5,920 nucleotides of DNA, taken from the NCBI GenBank assembly GCA_025361995.1, contig JANYIP010000197.1, positions 1 to 5,920 on the forward strand, in the 5' to 3' direction. Position numbers and translations under genes: made by a program. Within the stretch, counting starts at the first letter, position 1. The number at the start of each line of letters is the position of its first letter. Of the stretch, positions 1 to 5,701 are shown piece by piece. The stretch comes from Streptomycetales bacterium. GTDB lineage: Bacteria > Actinomycetota > Actinomycetes > Prado026. Below the pieces are notes generated by a model. That model was not told the origin of the DNA. It searched no databases and saw nothing but the letters and a program-made list of their open reading frames with translations.

Positions 1-1123
1 TGTTCCGCTCGTACCCGAAGATCACCCCGGGCGCGACGGCGAGGAAGTTGTTCCCGTCGTCCCACTGCTCGCGCTCGGCCGAGCGGACGTCCTGGGCAGC
101 CGACAGCACCCGGATCGCCGCGAGGTCGAGCGCCTGGGCCACGGCCTTCCACAAGTCGTCGCTGTGCACGACCAGCAGCCCGTCTGGGGAGTCGTCCGGG
201 GTGATCGTGAAGCACCGGAGCTCCGACGGCAGGTAGGGGTAGGTCACGAAAGCGTCCCGGTCCACCATCGTCATCGCTGTGTCCAGGTGCATGAACGCCC
301 GGGTCTTCGGCAGCTCCACCGCGATCACCTTGGTCACCGAGCCGGCACCGTCCGGTCCGCCGCCCCCTGAGAACCAGCTCTTGGCGAGCGCCTCGATCCC
401 CTGCGGGGTGGTGCGTTCGCCGAGGCCGACCATCACCGCGCCGTTGCCGATGACGAGGATGTCACCGCCTTCACAGGTCGCCGGCTCGTGCTGGTCGTCG
501 TCGTTGCCGTAGTAGAAGGTGAAGGCGTCCCGCTGCGCGGCGAACATCGGGTGGTAGGTATAGATCGCCCGGGAGTGCACCGTCTCGCGCTTGCGCGCCG
601 GCATGGTCATCGGGTTGATGGAAACCCCGGCGTAGACCCATGCGGAGTTGTCGCGCTGGAAGAGGTGGTTCGGCAGCGGCGTGAGGATGAAGTCCTCGTC
701 GTCGAGGTGCTGCCAGAGCAGGCTGGACTGCTGGGGGAGCTGGAGGTCCTTCTTGAGGATCCCGCCGATGAGGAAGGTGGCGAGGGTGGCGGGGTCGAGC
801 GACTGCGCCATCTCGCGCAGCGGCGCCACCAGGGTGGCCCCGGAGGTCTTGTCATTGATCACCCGCTCCAGGACGAAGTCCCGCGCCTCGTCGATCGCCA
901 GCGTCTGCGCCAGCAGGTCGGCGAAGTAGTGCACCTCGACGCCCTTGTCGCGCAGCTTCTGCACAAAGGCGTCGTGCTCCTCGCGGGCGCGCTGAGCCCA
1001 CAGCACGTCGTCGAAGAGCAGCTCCTCGACGTTCGACGGGGTGAGCCGGGAGAGCTCCAGGCCGGGTCGGTGGACGATGACCTGCCTGAGCCGTCCGACC
1101 TCGGAGTCCACGTGGAAGGCCAT
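1..1123 (-). CDS. arcA: Arginine deiminase, C-terminus cut by window edge
   Basis: Arginine deiminase hydrolyses L-arginine to L-citrulline and ammonia in the cytoplasm, the first step of the ADI pathway. The window holds 374 codons from ATG at 1123; family members are about 400-420 residues, so roughly 30-40 are missing. The N-terminus has the family signature SEVGRLRQVIVHRPGLEL (residues 7-24). Matching the Pseudomonas enzyme from memory, the catalytic acids and histidine are D158 (in LPNHLFQRDNSAW), E218 (CEGGD), H279 and D281 (FMHLDT). The late block EREQWDDGNNFLA (350-362) is also typical. The nucleophilic cysteine, expected near the C-terminus, lies beyond the edge and cannot be confirmed. 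FQRD replaces the FTRD seen in many homologues. The start is fixed by a good Shine-Dalgarno 8 nt upstream. It follows an amidotransferase gene by 18 bp and is probably co-transcribed. Carbamoyltransferase and carbamate kinase genes (arcB, arcC) are not in the window. Confidence 0.95.
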   Translation of the reverse strand, partial: MAFHVDSEVGRLRQVIVHRPGLELSRLTPSNVEELLFDDVLWAQRAREEHDAFVQKLRDKGVEVHYFADLLAQTLAIDEARDFVLERVINDKTSGATLVAPLREMAQSLDPATLATFLIGGILKKDLQLPQQSSLLWQHLDDEDFILTPLPNHLFQRDNSAWVYAGVSINPMTMPARKRETVHSRAIYTYHPMFAAQRDAFTFYYGNDDDQHEPATCEGGDILVIGNGAVMVGLGERTTPQGIEALAKSWFSGGGGPDGAGSVTKVIAVELPKTRAFMHLDTAMTMVDRDAFVTYPYLPSELRCFTITPDDSPDGLLVVHSDDLWKAVAQALDLAAIRVLSAAQDVRSAEREQWDDGNNFLAVAPGVIFGYERN

Positions 1124-1131
1124 CTGTGACG

Positions 1132-1139
1132 TCCTCTCC
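1132..1139 (-). promoter_or_regulatory. Ribosome binding site of arcA
   Basis: On the minus strand the sequence reads GGAGAGGA, 8 nt before the arcA ATG and entirely inside the 18-bp gap after the amidotransferase stop. It fixes the arcA start and lets arcA be translated from a transcript that begins upstream of the amidotransferase gene. I see no TAGNNT-type promoter element inside this gap. Confidence 0.8.
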
Positions 1140-1141
1140 GC

Positions 1142-1828
1142 CTAGGTTCCGACTGTTCCGGAGACCAGTGCGCCGGACAGGAAGCTGCCGACGATGAGGT
1201 CGGCCCGGGCCCGGGCCTCGTCGGCCCGCTCCTGCGCCTCGGCGATGAAGCTGACCGGGTCGACGCCGCTGCGGGCGAGCTCGCCGAGCCCACCGACGCA
1301 CCACCGGCGAACCACCTCGGGAGTCGCCTCCGGGTGGAACTGCAGACCCAGAGCCGACCCGAGCGTGTACGCCTGCGGGCCGGTCGCGTTGCGGGCGACC
1401 TCGACGGCCCCTGTCGGAACCTCGAAGCGGTCGGAGTGCCACTGCACGTACGGACCCTCGGGAACCAGGTCGGGCAGGTCGGACTCGATCAGGTGCCAGC
1501 CCAGCTCGGGTGCTGGAGCGGGTGTCACCGCCCCGCCGAGCGCGTGGGCCAGGAGCTGCCCGCCGAAGCAGAGGCCCAGCACCGGTTTGCCCGCTTCGAC
1601 CGCTTGACGCAGGAGGACGGCCTCGCGGTCGACCTCGGGCGCGACGTGCTCCCAGTAGACCGACCACTCCGAGCCGAGCGACACCACGACGTCATAGCTG
1701 TCGGGTCCGGGCACGCCCCACTCGTCCTCGCGCAGGAGGACCTTGAACCGGGCATCCCTGGCCAGCAGCGCAGCTCCGACGAAACCGGGATCGGCGTCGC
1801 TGCGGTTAGCCACGATCAAGGTACGCAC
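1142..1828 (-). CDS. Class I glutamine amidotransferase (GMP synthase GATase-like), stand-alone
   Basis: A 228-residue stand-alone class I (triad) glutamine amidotransferase domain, which would hydrolyse glutamine or a gamma-glutamyl compound. The triad is visible: nucleophile C87 in VLGLCFGGQLLAHALGG (residues 83-99), with H165 and E167 in GLQFHPEAT. No synthetase domain is fused, unlike GuaA. The substrate is therefore unknown; such proteins may be gamma-glutamyl hydrolases or partners of a separate synthetase. The C-terminal ~40 residues (about 190-228) form a probable helical tail rich in Ala, Arg and Glu. The start chosen is GTG at 1828, giving MRTLIVANRSD, the expected first beta strand. 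The next upstream in-frame ATG (2014) lies inside the cold shock gene and would add 62 residues unlike the family. TAGGGT ends 7 nt before the GTG, suggesting a leaderless message, although AGGG within it could serve as a weak Shine-Dalgarno. arcA follows after 18 bp, suggesting a joint role in nitrogen or arginine metabolism (inference). Confidence 0.9.
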   Translation of the reverse strand: MRTLIVANRSDADPGFVGAALLARDARFKVLLREDEWGVPGPDSYDVVVSLGSEWSVYWEHVAPEVDREAVLLRQAVEAGKPVLGLCFGGQLLAHALGGAVTPAPAPELGWHLIESDLPDLVPEGPYVQWHSDRFEVPTGAVEVARNATGPQAYTLGSALGLQFHPEATPEVVRRWCVGGLGELARSGVDPVSFIAEAQERADEARARADLIVGSFLSGALVSGTVGT

Positions 1829-1835
1829 GGCGGCA

Positions 1836-1841
1836 ACCCTA
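1836..1841 (-). promoter_or_regulatory. Probable -10 element, leaderless promoter of the amidotransferase-arcA unit
   Basis: Minus-strand TAGGGT fits the actinobacterial TANNNT -10 pattern. It is separated from the GTG start by exactly 7 nt (TGCCGCC), so transcription would begin at or next to the start codon. No convincing -35 hexamer is seen 17-19 bp upstream. The alternative is that AGGG acts as a weak Shine-Dalgarno for transcripts reading through from the cold shock gene. Confidence 0.5.
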
Positions 1842-1857
1842 ATGCCGCACGCGCACA

Positions 1858-1873
1858 GCCGGGCGTACCCGGC
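1858..1873 (-). terminator. GC hairpin just after the cold shock gene, possible terminator
   Basis: On the minus strand a perfect 6-bp inverted repeat, GCCGGG-TACG-CCCGGC, begins 4 nt after the csp stop codon. All stem pairs are G-C and the loop is UACG in RNA. There is no U-tract, so it is not a classic intrinsic terminator. It could be a U-less terminator of the kind proposed for actinomycetes, or a 3'-end stabilising structure. It lies just upstream of the proposed amidotransferase promoter, consistent with separating the two units. Confidence 0.5.
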
Positions 1874-1877
1874 GGGC

Positions 1878-2084
1878 TCAGATGGCGCGGACCTGCTCGG
1901 CCTGCGGCCCCTTCTGACCCTGGACCACCTCGAACTCCACGTGCTGGCCCTCTTCGAGCGAGCGGTAGCCGTCGGCCACGATCGCGGAGAAGTGAACGAA
2001 GACGTCGGCGCCACCGCCGTCGACCGCGATGAAGCCGAAACCCTTCTCGGCGTTGAACCACTTCACAGTGCCCTGCTGGGCCAT
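1878..2084 (-). CDS. cspA: Cold shock protein, CspA family
   Basis: A 68-residue single cold-shock domain (OB fold), the full usual length. It binds single-stranded RNA and DNA through aromatic residues and acts as an RNA chaperone or transcription antiterminator in the cytoplasm. Both RNA-binding motifs are present: RNP1 KGFGFI at residues 14-19 and RNP2 VFVHFS at 28-33, with the conserved GTVKWFN at 5-11. The C-terminal KGPQAEQVRAI matches the usual last strand. The ATG at 2084 has AGGAG 6 nt upstream. It is the first minus-strand gene of the divergent pair and probably forms its own unit, since a GC hairpin follows the stop. Many actinomycetes have several Csp paralogues, so whether this one is cold-induced or constitutive cannot be read from the sequence. 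Confidence 0.97.
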   Translation of the reverse strand: MAQQGTVKWFNAEKGFGFIAVDGGGADVFVHFSAIVADGYRSLEEGQHVEFEVVQGQKGPQAEQVRAI

Positions 2085-2090
2085 AACTAG

Positions 2091-2095
2091 CTCCT
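2091..2095 (-). promoter_or_regulatory. Ribosome binding site of the cold shock gene
   Basis: Minus-strand AGGAG (in GTAGGAGCTAG) lies 6 nt before the ATG at 2084. It is a strong Shine-Dalgarno sequence, in contrast to the neighbouring genes that appear to start without one. Confidence 0.8.
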
Positions 2096-2125
2096 ACGAG
2101 ACGTTCTGGAACTGCGACGCGGAAA

Positions 2126-2155
2126 AGGCTAGCAGGGGGAATCGGGCGCTGGCAG
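2126..2155 (-). promoter_or_regulatory. Probable promoter of the cold shock gene
   Basis: Minus-strand TGCTAGCCT contains a -10 hexamer TAGCCT (2131-2126) preceded by TGC, an extended -10 form. A weak -35 candidate, CTGCCA (2155-2150), lies 18 bp upstream. Transcription would begin near 2119, giving a leader of about 35 nt. That leader is much shorter than the ~160-nt leader of E. coli cspA, so an elaborate temperature-responsive leader seems unlikely. Confidence 0.5.
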
Positions 2156-2172
2156 GGGATCTGCGGAGGCGA

Positions 2173-2204
2173 TTGGACGCCAGTTCCGGCGGCGGTCCTA
2201 GACT
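2173..2204 (+). promoter_or_regulatory. Probable leaderless promoter of the DUF3039-MFS-helicase operon
   Basis: TAGACT at 2199-2204 ends 7 nt before the ATG at 2212, the spacing expected if transcription starts on the A of the start codon. TTGGAC at 2173-2178 resembles a -35 hexamer but the spacer is 20 bp, longer than ideal. No purine-rich Shine-Dalgarno lies within 15 nt of the ATG, which supports leaderless initiation. Confidence 0.6.
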
Positions 2205-2211
2205 GATCGCC

Positions 2212-2502
2212 ATGACCTCCACGCCTGATCCGTACTCGCCGGAGACCACCGGTGGCGGCACGATCATCGAGGAACGGACGGTTCCCGTCCCGACCGATTC
2301 CGGCGACCACGAGCGGTTCGCGCATTACGTGCGCAAGGAGAAGATCGTCGAGAGCGCTGTGACCGGCGCCCCGGTCGTCGCGCTCTGCGGCAAGGTGTGG
2401 CAGCCGAGCCGCGACCCGGGTCGCTTCCCGGTCTGCCCCGAGTGCAAGGAGATCTTCGAGGGCCTTCCCCCCAGCGGCGGGGACAGCGGTTCGTCGGAGT
2501 GA
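2212..2502 (+). CDS. DUF3039 protein, small predicted zinc ribbon
   Basis: A 96-residue protein that I recognise as the actinobacterial DUF3039 family; its function is unknown. The conserved core spans residues 36-83: FAHYVRKEKIVESAVTG, then VVALCGKVWQPSRDP, then FPVCPECKEIFEGL. C59, C75 and C78, with H38 (or H33) as a fourth ligand, look like a single zinc site (inference). The N-terminal ~30 residues and the Ser/Gly-rich last ~12 look disordered. No signal peptide or membrane segment is present, so it should be cytoplasmic. A longer in-frame reading from 2029 exists but would run through the divergent promoter region and the cold shock start; the ATG at 2212 fits the family N-terminus and the leaderless promoter. 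Its stop overlaps the start of the MFS gene. Linkage to a helicase suggests, but does not prove, a nucleic-acid or ribosome-related role. Confidence 0.9.
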   Translation: MTSTPDPYSPETTGGGTIIEERTVPVPTDSGDHERFAHYVRKEKIVESAVTGAPVVALCGKVWQPSRDPGRFPVCPECKEIFEGLPPSGGDSGSSE

Positions 2503-3914
2503 GCCCCGCGGACCCGGTCGAGGAGTCCGCTGCCCGTCCGGTGCGGCTGTTCGCGCCCGGTGGGCGCCGACTGCTCGTCGGTCTGGTCGCGGTCATCCTG
2601 CTCATCGCCTTCGAGGCGATGGCTGTCGCCACGGCGATGCCGCGTGCGGTGGCCGAGCTCGGTGGGCTCGCGTTCTACGCCTGGGCGTTCAGCGGGTACG
2701 TCGTAGCCAGCCTGTTCGCGATGGTGGTGGCGGGCGAGATCTGCGACCGGCAGGGCCCTCGGCAGCCGCTGCTCGGTGGGGTGGCGCTGTTCACGGTGGG
2801 CCTGGTCCTGGCCGGGACCGCGGTCGACATGGGCGTCTTCGTCGCGGCGCGTGCCCTGCAGGGGCTCGGCGGCGGTGCGGTCATCGTCGCGGTCTATGTC
2901 GTGGTGGGCCGGGCGTACGACGAGGGAGTCCGGCCGCAGGTGTTCGCCGTGATGTCCGGCGCGTGGGTGCTTCCGTCGATCATCGGGCCGGCGGTGGCCG
3001 GGTTCGTGGCCGACCGCTTCTCCTGGCGCTGGGTCTTCCTGGCCGTACCCGTGCTCGTCATCCCCGCTGTCCTGGTGATGTGGCGCGCCCTCCCCACCCT
3101 GTCCGGGGTTGATGACGGCCAGCCGTCGACCAGGGTCGGGCGCAAGCGGGCGGCGCTGGCGGTGGCGGTAGGTGTGGCCTGCCTGCAGTACGCCGGCCAG
3201 CGGCTCGACCTCTTCGGCGCGGTGCTCGCCGTGCTCGGGCTGGGCCTGCTCGTCACCAGCCTGCGGCGGTTGCTCCCGCAGGGCACGGTGCGCTTCGCCC
3301 GCGGGCTGCCGACGGTGATCGCGATGCGCGGAGTCCTGGCCGGGTCGTTCTTCGGTGCCGAGACGTTCATCCCGCTGATGCTGGTGAGCGAGCGGCACGT
3401 CTCGACCACCGCCGCCGGGCTGTCGCTGACCGGCGGCGCGCTCGGCTGGGCGGCCGGCTCGTGGTTCCAGGGACGGCCGACAACCATGATCCCGCGCTAC
3501 TTGCTGATCCGGATCGGCTGCGTGCTGGTCGCCGGGGCCATCGGCGGCGTCGCCCTGGTCGCTGTCGGCGTGGTCCCCGCGTATCTCGCGTTCGGGGCCT
3601 GGATCGTCGGAGGGGCGGGGATGGGGATGTCGATGGCGTCGGTCGCCGTGCTCATGCTGCAGCTCTCGCCGGCGGCTGACCAGGGCGCCAACTCGGCGGC
3701 CATCCAGGTCGCGGACGCCCTGTTCTCGGTGATCTTCATCGGGCTGGCGGGGGCCATCTACGCCGCGGCCGCCCGGGGGAGCGGGTCCCGTACCTGGGCG
3801 TTCTGGGTGATCGACCTGGTGATGATCGCGCTGGCCCTGGGCGGGGCTGCGGTCTCGGCCCGGATCCGCCCGGGTCTGGTGTCAGTGTCGCCTCGTAAGG
3901 TCGAGCACCCATGA
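2499..3914 (+). CDS. MFS transporter, drug:proton antiporter DHA2-like
   Basis: A 471-residue major facilitator superfamily protein of the cytoplasmic membrane, probably a proton-coupled exporter; the substrate is unknown. About 14 hydrophobic segments can be picked out, at roughly 26-45, 58-78, 91-108, 112-136, 147-170, 177-195, 217-232, 235-255, 272-296, 303-322, 334-356, 359-385, 401-425 and 432-453. The extra central pair favours the 14-helix DHA2 (EmrB/QacA) type. Motif A is GEICDRQGPRQPLL (79-92, after helix 2), a motif-B-like RALQGLGGG is at 118-126, and a motif-C-like GAWVLPSIIGPAVAG is at 154-168. The start chosen is GTG at 2499, which overlaps the DUF3039 stop (GTGA). Starting earlier in frame would only add antisense-like Arg/Pro-rich sequence. 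A GGCGGGGA stretch 15 nt upstream is too far to be an ideal Shine-Dalgarno, so translation probably depends on coupling. Its stop overlaps the helicase ATG. Confidence 0.9.
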   Translation: MSPADPVEESAARPVRLFAPGGRRLLVGLVAVILLIAFEAMAVATAMPRAVAELGGLAFYAWAFSGYVVASLFAMVVAGEICDRQGPRQPLLGGVALFTVGLVLAGTAVDMGVFVAARALQGLGGGAVIVAVYVVVGRAYDEGVRPQVFAVMSGAWVLPSIIGPAVAGFVADRFSWRWVFLAVPVLVIPAVLVMWRALPTLSGVDDGQPSTRVGRKRAALAVAVGVACLQYAGQRLDLFGAVLAVLGLGLLVTSLRRLLPQGTVRFARGLPTVIAMRGVLAGSFFGAETFIPLMLVSERHVSTTAAGLSLTGGALGWAAGSWFQGRPTTMIPRYLLIRIGCVLVAGAIGGVALVAVGVVPAYLAFGAWIVGGAGMGMSMASVAVLMLQLSPAADQGANSAAIQVADALFSVIFIGLAGAIYAAAARGSGSRTWAFWVIDLVMIALALGGAAVSARIRPGLVSVSPRKVEHP

Positions 3915-5692
3915 GCAGCACCGCCGCGTCGCACCTGTCACCCGCCTTCCCCGGTCGTGCCCCGTGGGGAACGGCCGGCGCGCTGCGCGCATGGCAGGAG
4001 CAGGCGCTGGCCGCATACCGGGCGGCCGACCCGCGCGACTTCCTCACCGTCGCCACCCCGGGAGCCGGCAAGACCACGTTCGCGCTACGGGTCGCCGCCG
4101 AGCTGCTCGAGCGTCGCGAGGTCCAGGCCATTACCGTCGTCGCCCCCACCGAGCACCTCAAGCGGCAGTGGGCGGAGGCCGCGCACAAGGTCGGGATCGC
4201 CCTGGACCCCGAGTTCCGCAACGCCCACGGCGCCGCTGGCCGCGACTTCACCGGCGTCGCCGTCACCTACGCCCAGGTCGCCGCGCACCCGGTGCTGCAC
4301 CAGCGCCGTACCGAGGCCCGCCGAACCCTGGTGATCCTCGACGAGATCCACCACGCCGGCGACTCGCGGTCCTGGGGAGAGGCCACCAGGGACGCCTTCT
4401 CCCCGGCCACCCGGCGCCTCGCCCTGACCGGAACCCCCTTCCGGTCAGACGTCAACCCGATCCCGTTCGTGACGTACGCCCCGGATGCCGACGGCTCGCT
4501 GCGCAGCGTGGCCGACCACTCCTACGGGTATGCCGAAGCACTGCGCGACCAGGTGGTGCGGCCGGTGATGTTCCTGGCGTACACGGGGTCGGTGCGCTGG
4601 CGGACCCGGGCCGGTGACGAGGTGCAGGCCACCCTCGGTGAGCCGCTGAGCCGAGACCTCACCGCGCAGGCCTGGCGCACGGCCCTCGACGCGCAGGGGG
4701 AGTGGATCCCGGCCGTCCTCGACGCCGCGGACCGGCGCCTGTCGGAGGTGCGCCGGCACGTCGACGATGCGGGTGGACTGGTCATCGCCACCGACCACGC
4801 AACCGCCCGGGCGTACGCCGCGATCCTGGCTGCTGTCTCGGGCGAGCAGCCGGCCCTCATCCTCTCCGACGACCCGGGCGCGAGCGCGCGGATCGCCGAG
4901 TTCGGCGCGTCGAAGCAGCGGTGGATGGTGGCCGTGCGGATGGTCTCCGAGGGCGTCGACATCCCGCGGCTGTCCGTCGGGGTGTACGCCACGTCGACGG
5001 CGACGCCGCTGTTCTTCGCCCAGGCCGTGGGCCGGATGGTGCGGGCCCGGCGGCGCGGGGAGACCGCCTCGATCTTCTTGCCGTCCGTGCCGCTGCTGCT
5101 CGGGCTCGCGGCCGAGATGGAGGTCCAGCGCGACCACGTCCTCGGCGGTCCGGGAATGGTGGGCGCCGAAGGGGACATGTGGGCGCCCGAGGATGCGCTG
5201 CTGGCTGCTGCACAGTCGAGCGGTGACAGTGCAGACGACCTGCTGGCGTTCGAGGCGCTGGGCTCGGAGGCCACCTTCGACCGGGTGCTGTTCGACGGGG
5301 GTGAGTTCGGCTCGCATGCGGCGCCGGGTTCGGCGGAGGAGCAGGACTTCCTCGGGCTGCCCGGGCTGCTCGAGCCGTACCAGGTCACCGAGCTGCTCAA
5401 GAAGCGGCAGGCCGACCAGACGTCGGGTCGGCGCCGGGCCGCTGCGCGCGGCGACGAGGCTGCAAACCAGTCACCCGCACGTGCTGCCTCGACGCACGCT
5501 GCGCTGGCGTTGCTCCGCACAGAGCTCAACGGGCTGGTCGCCGCCTGGCACCACCGGACCGGCCAGCCGCACGGAGCGATCCACGCCGAGCTGCGTCGTA
5601 CCTGTGGGGGACCTGCCACAGCGCAGGCGCAGGCGCAGCACCTCCAGGAGCGGATCGACACCGTCCGGCGCTGGGCCGTCGGGCGGGCCTAG
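3911..5692 (+). CDS. Superfamily II DEAD/DEAH-type helicase
   Basis: A 593-residue ATP-dependent SF2 helicase or translocase; whether it acts on RNA or DNA is not evident. Motifs in order are: motif I ATPGAGKTT (48-56), Ia VVAPTEHLKRQW (76-87), II DEIHH (144-148), III LTGTPFR (172-178), V SEGVDIPRLSVGVY (346-359) and VI QAVGRMVRAR (371-380). The motif II form DEIH and the compact two-lobe layout resemble restriction-helicase and UvrB-like SF2 proteins more than true DEAD-box RNA helicases. Residues after about 400 are not part of the helicase core. An acidic linker leads to a distinct module at about 522-590 containing GLVAAWHHRTGQPHGAIHAELRRTCGGP (541-568). No nuclease or zinc motif was found there. 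The ATG at 3911 overlaps the MFS stop (ATGA), with a weak AAGG 10 nt upstream, so it is coupled to the transporter. I believe helicases of this type are widely conserved in actinomycetes near DUF3039; that is from memory. Confidence 0.92.
   Translation: MSSTAASHLSPAFPGRAPWGTAGALRAWQEQALAAYRAADPRDFLTVATPGAGKTTFALRVAAELLERREVQAITVVAPTEHLKRQWAEAAHKVGIALDPEFRNAHGAAGRDFTGVAVTYAQVAAHPVLHQRRTEARRTLVILDEIHHAGDSRSWGEATRDAFSPATRRLALTGTPFRSDVNPIPFVTYAPDADGSLRSVADHSYGYAEALRDQVVRPVMFLAYTGSVRWRTRAGDEVQATLGEPLSRDLTAQAWRTALDAQGEWIPAVLDAADRRLSEVRRHVDDAGGLVIATDHATARAYAAILAAVSGEQPALILSDDPGASARIAEFGASKQRWMVAVRMVSEGVDIPRLSVGVYATSTATPLFFAQAVGRMVRARRRGETASIFLPSVPLLLGLAAEMEVQRDHVLGGPGMVGAEGDMWAPEDALLAAAQSSGDSADDLLAFEALGSEATFDRVLFDGGEFGSHAAPGSAEEQDFLGLPGLLEPYQVTELLKKRQADQTSGRRRAAARGDEAANQSPARAASTHAALALLRTELNGLVAAWHHRTGQPHGAIHAELRRTCGGPATAQAQAQHLQERIDTVRRWAVGRA
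5621..5638 (+). repeat. Three tandem GCGCAG units inside the helicase gene
   Basis: GCGCAG is repeated three times without error and in phase with the codons, giving Ala-Gln three times at residues 571-576 of the helicase. Unit gain or loss would not shift the frame. It sits in the C-terminal module between the CGGP motif and the last helix. Confidence 0.7.
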
Positions 5693-5695
5693 TCT
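5690..5695 (+). promoter_or_regulatory. Probable -10 element of the IclR gene, overlapping the helicase stop
   Basis: TAGTCT ends 6 nt (GCGCGC) before the ATG at 5702, matching leaderless spacing. Its first three bases are the TAG stop codon of the helicase. No good -35 hexamer is present at 17-19 bp: TCGACA at 5655-5660 is too far. No Shine-Dalgarno precedes the ATG, so either leaderless initiation or coupling to helicase translation would be needed. Confidence 0.5.
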
Positions 5696-5701
5696 GCGCG
5701 C

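Noticed and set aside
488..1129. 213-codon plus-strand open frame opposite arcA
   Set aside because: It is Val/Glu/Gly-rich shadow of arginine deiminase; the minus-strand frame contains the conserved catalytic blocks across the same bases.
1829..2014. Longer amidotransferase start at 2014, adding 62 residues
   Set aside because: The extension overlaps most of the cold shock gene in another frame and reads as Ser/Arg-rich sequence unlike the family. The GTG at 1828 gives the expected first beta strand.
2029..2211. Longer DUF3039 start at 2029
   Set aside because: It would run antisense through the start of the cold shock gene and through the divergent promoters, and adds sequence unlike the family N-terminus.
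2325..3398. 357-codon open frame on the minus strand, antisense to DUF3039 and the MFS gene
   Set aside because: The translation is rich in His, Arg, Asp, Glu and Gln with no recognisable domain, as expected for the antisense of GC-rich coding DNA. The plus-strand reading has clear membrane helices and MFS motifs.
5602..5621. Inverted repeat CTGTGG / CCACAG with an 8-nt loop
   Set aside because: It lies inside conserved helicase coding sequence about 70 bp before the stop and has no U-tract. A 6-bp stem there is best explained by chance and codon choice.
4522..5661. 379-codon open frame on the minus strand, antisense to the helicase
   Set aside because: It is a low-complexity Ser/Arg/Ala-rich translation with no motifs, while the opposite strand carries all SF2 helicase motifs.
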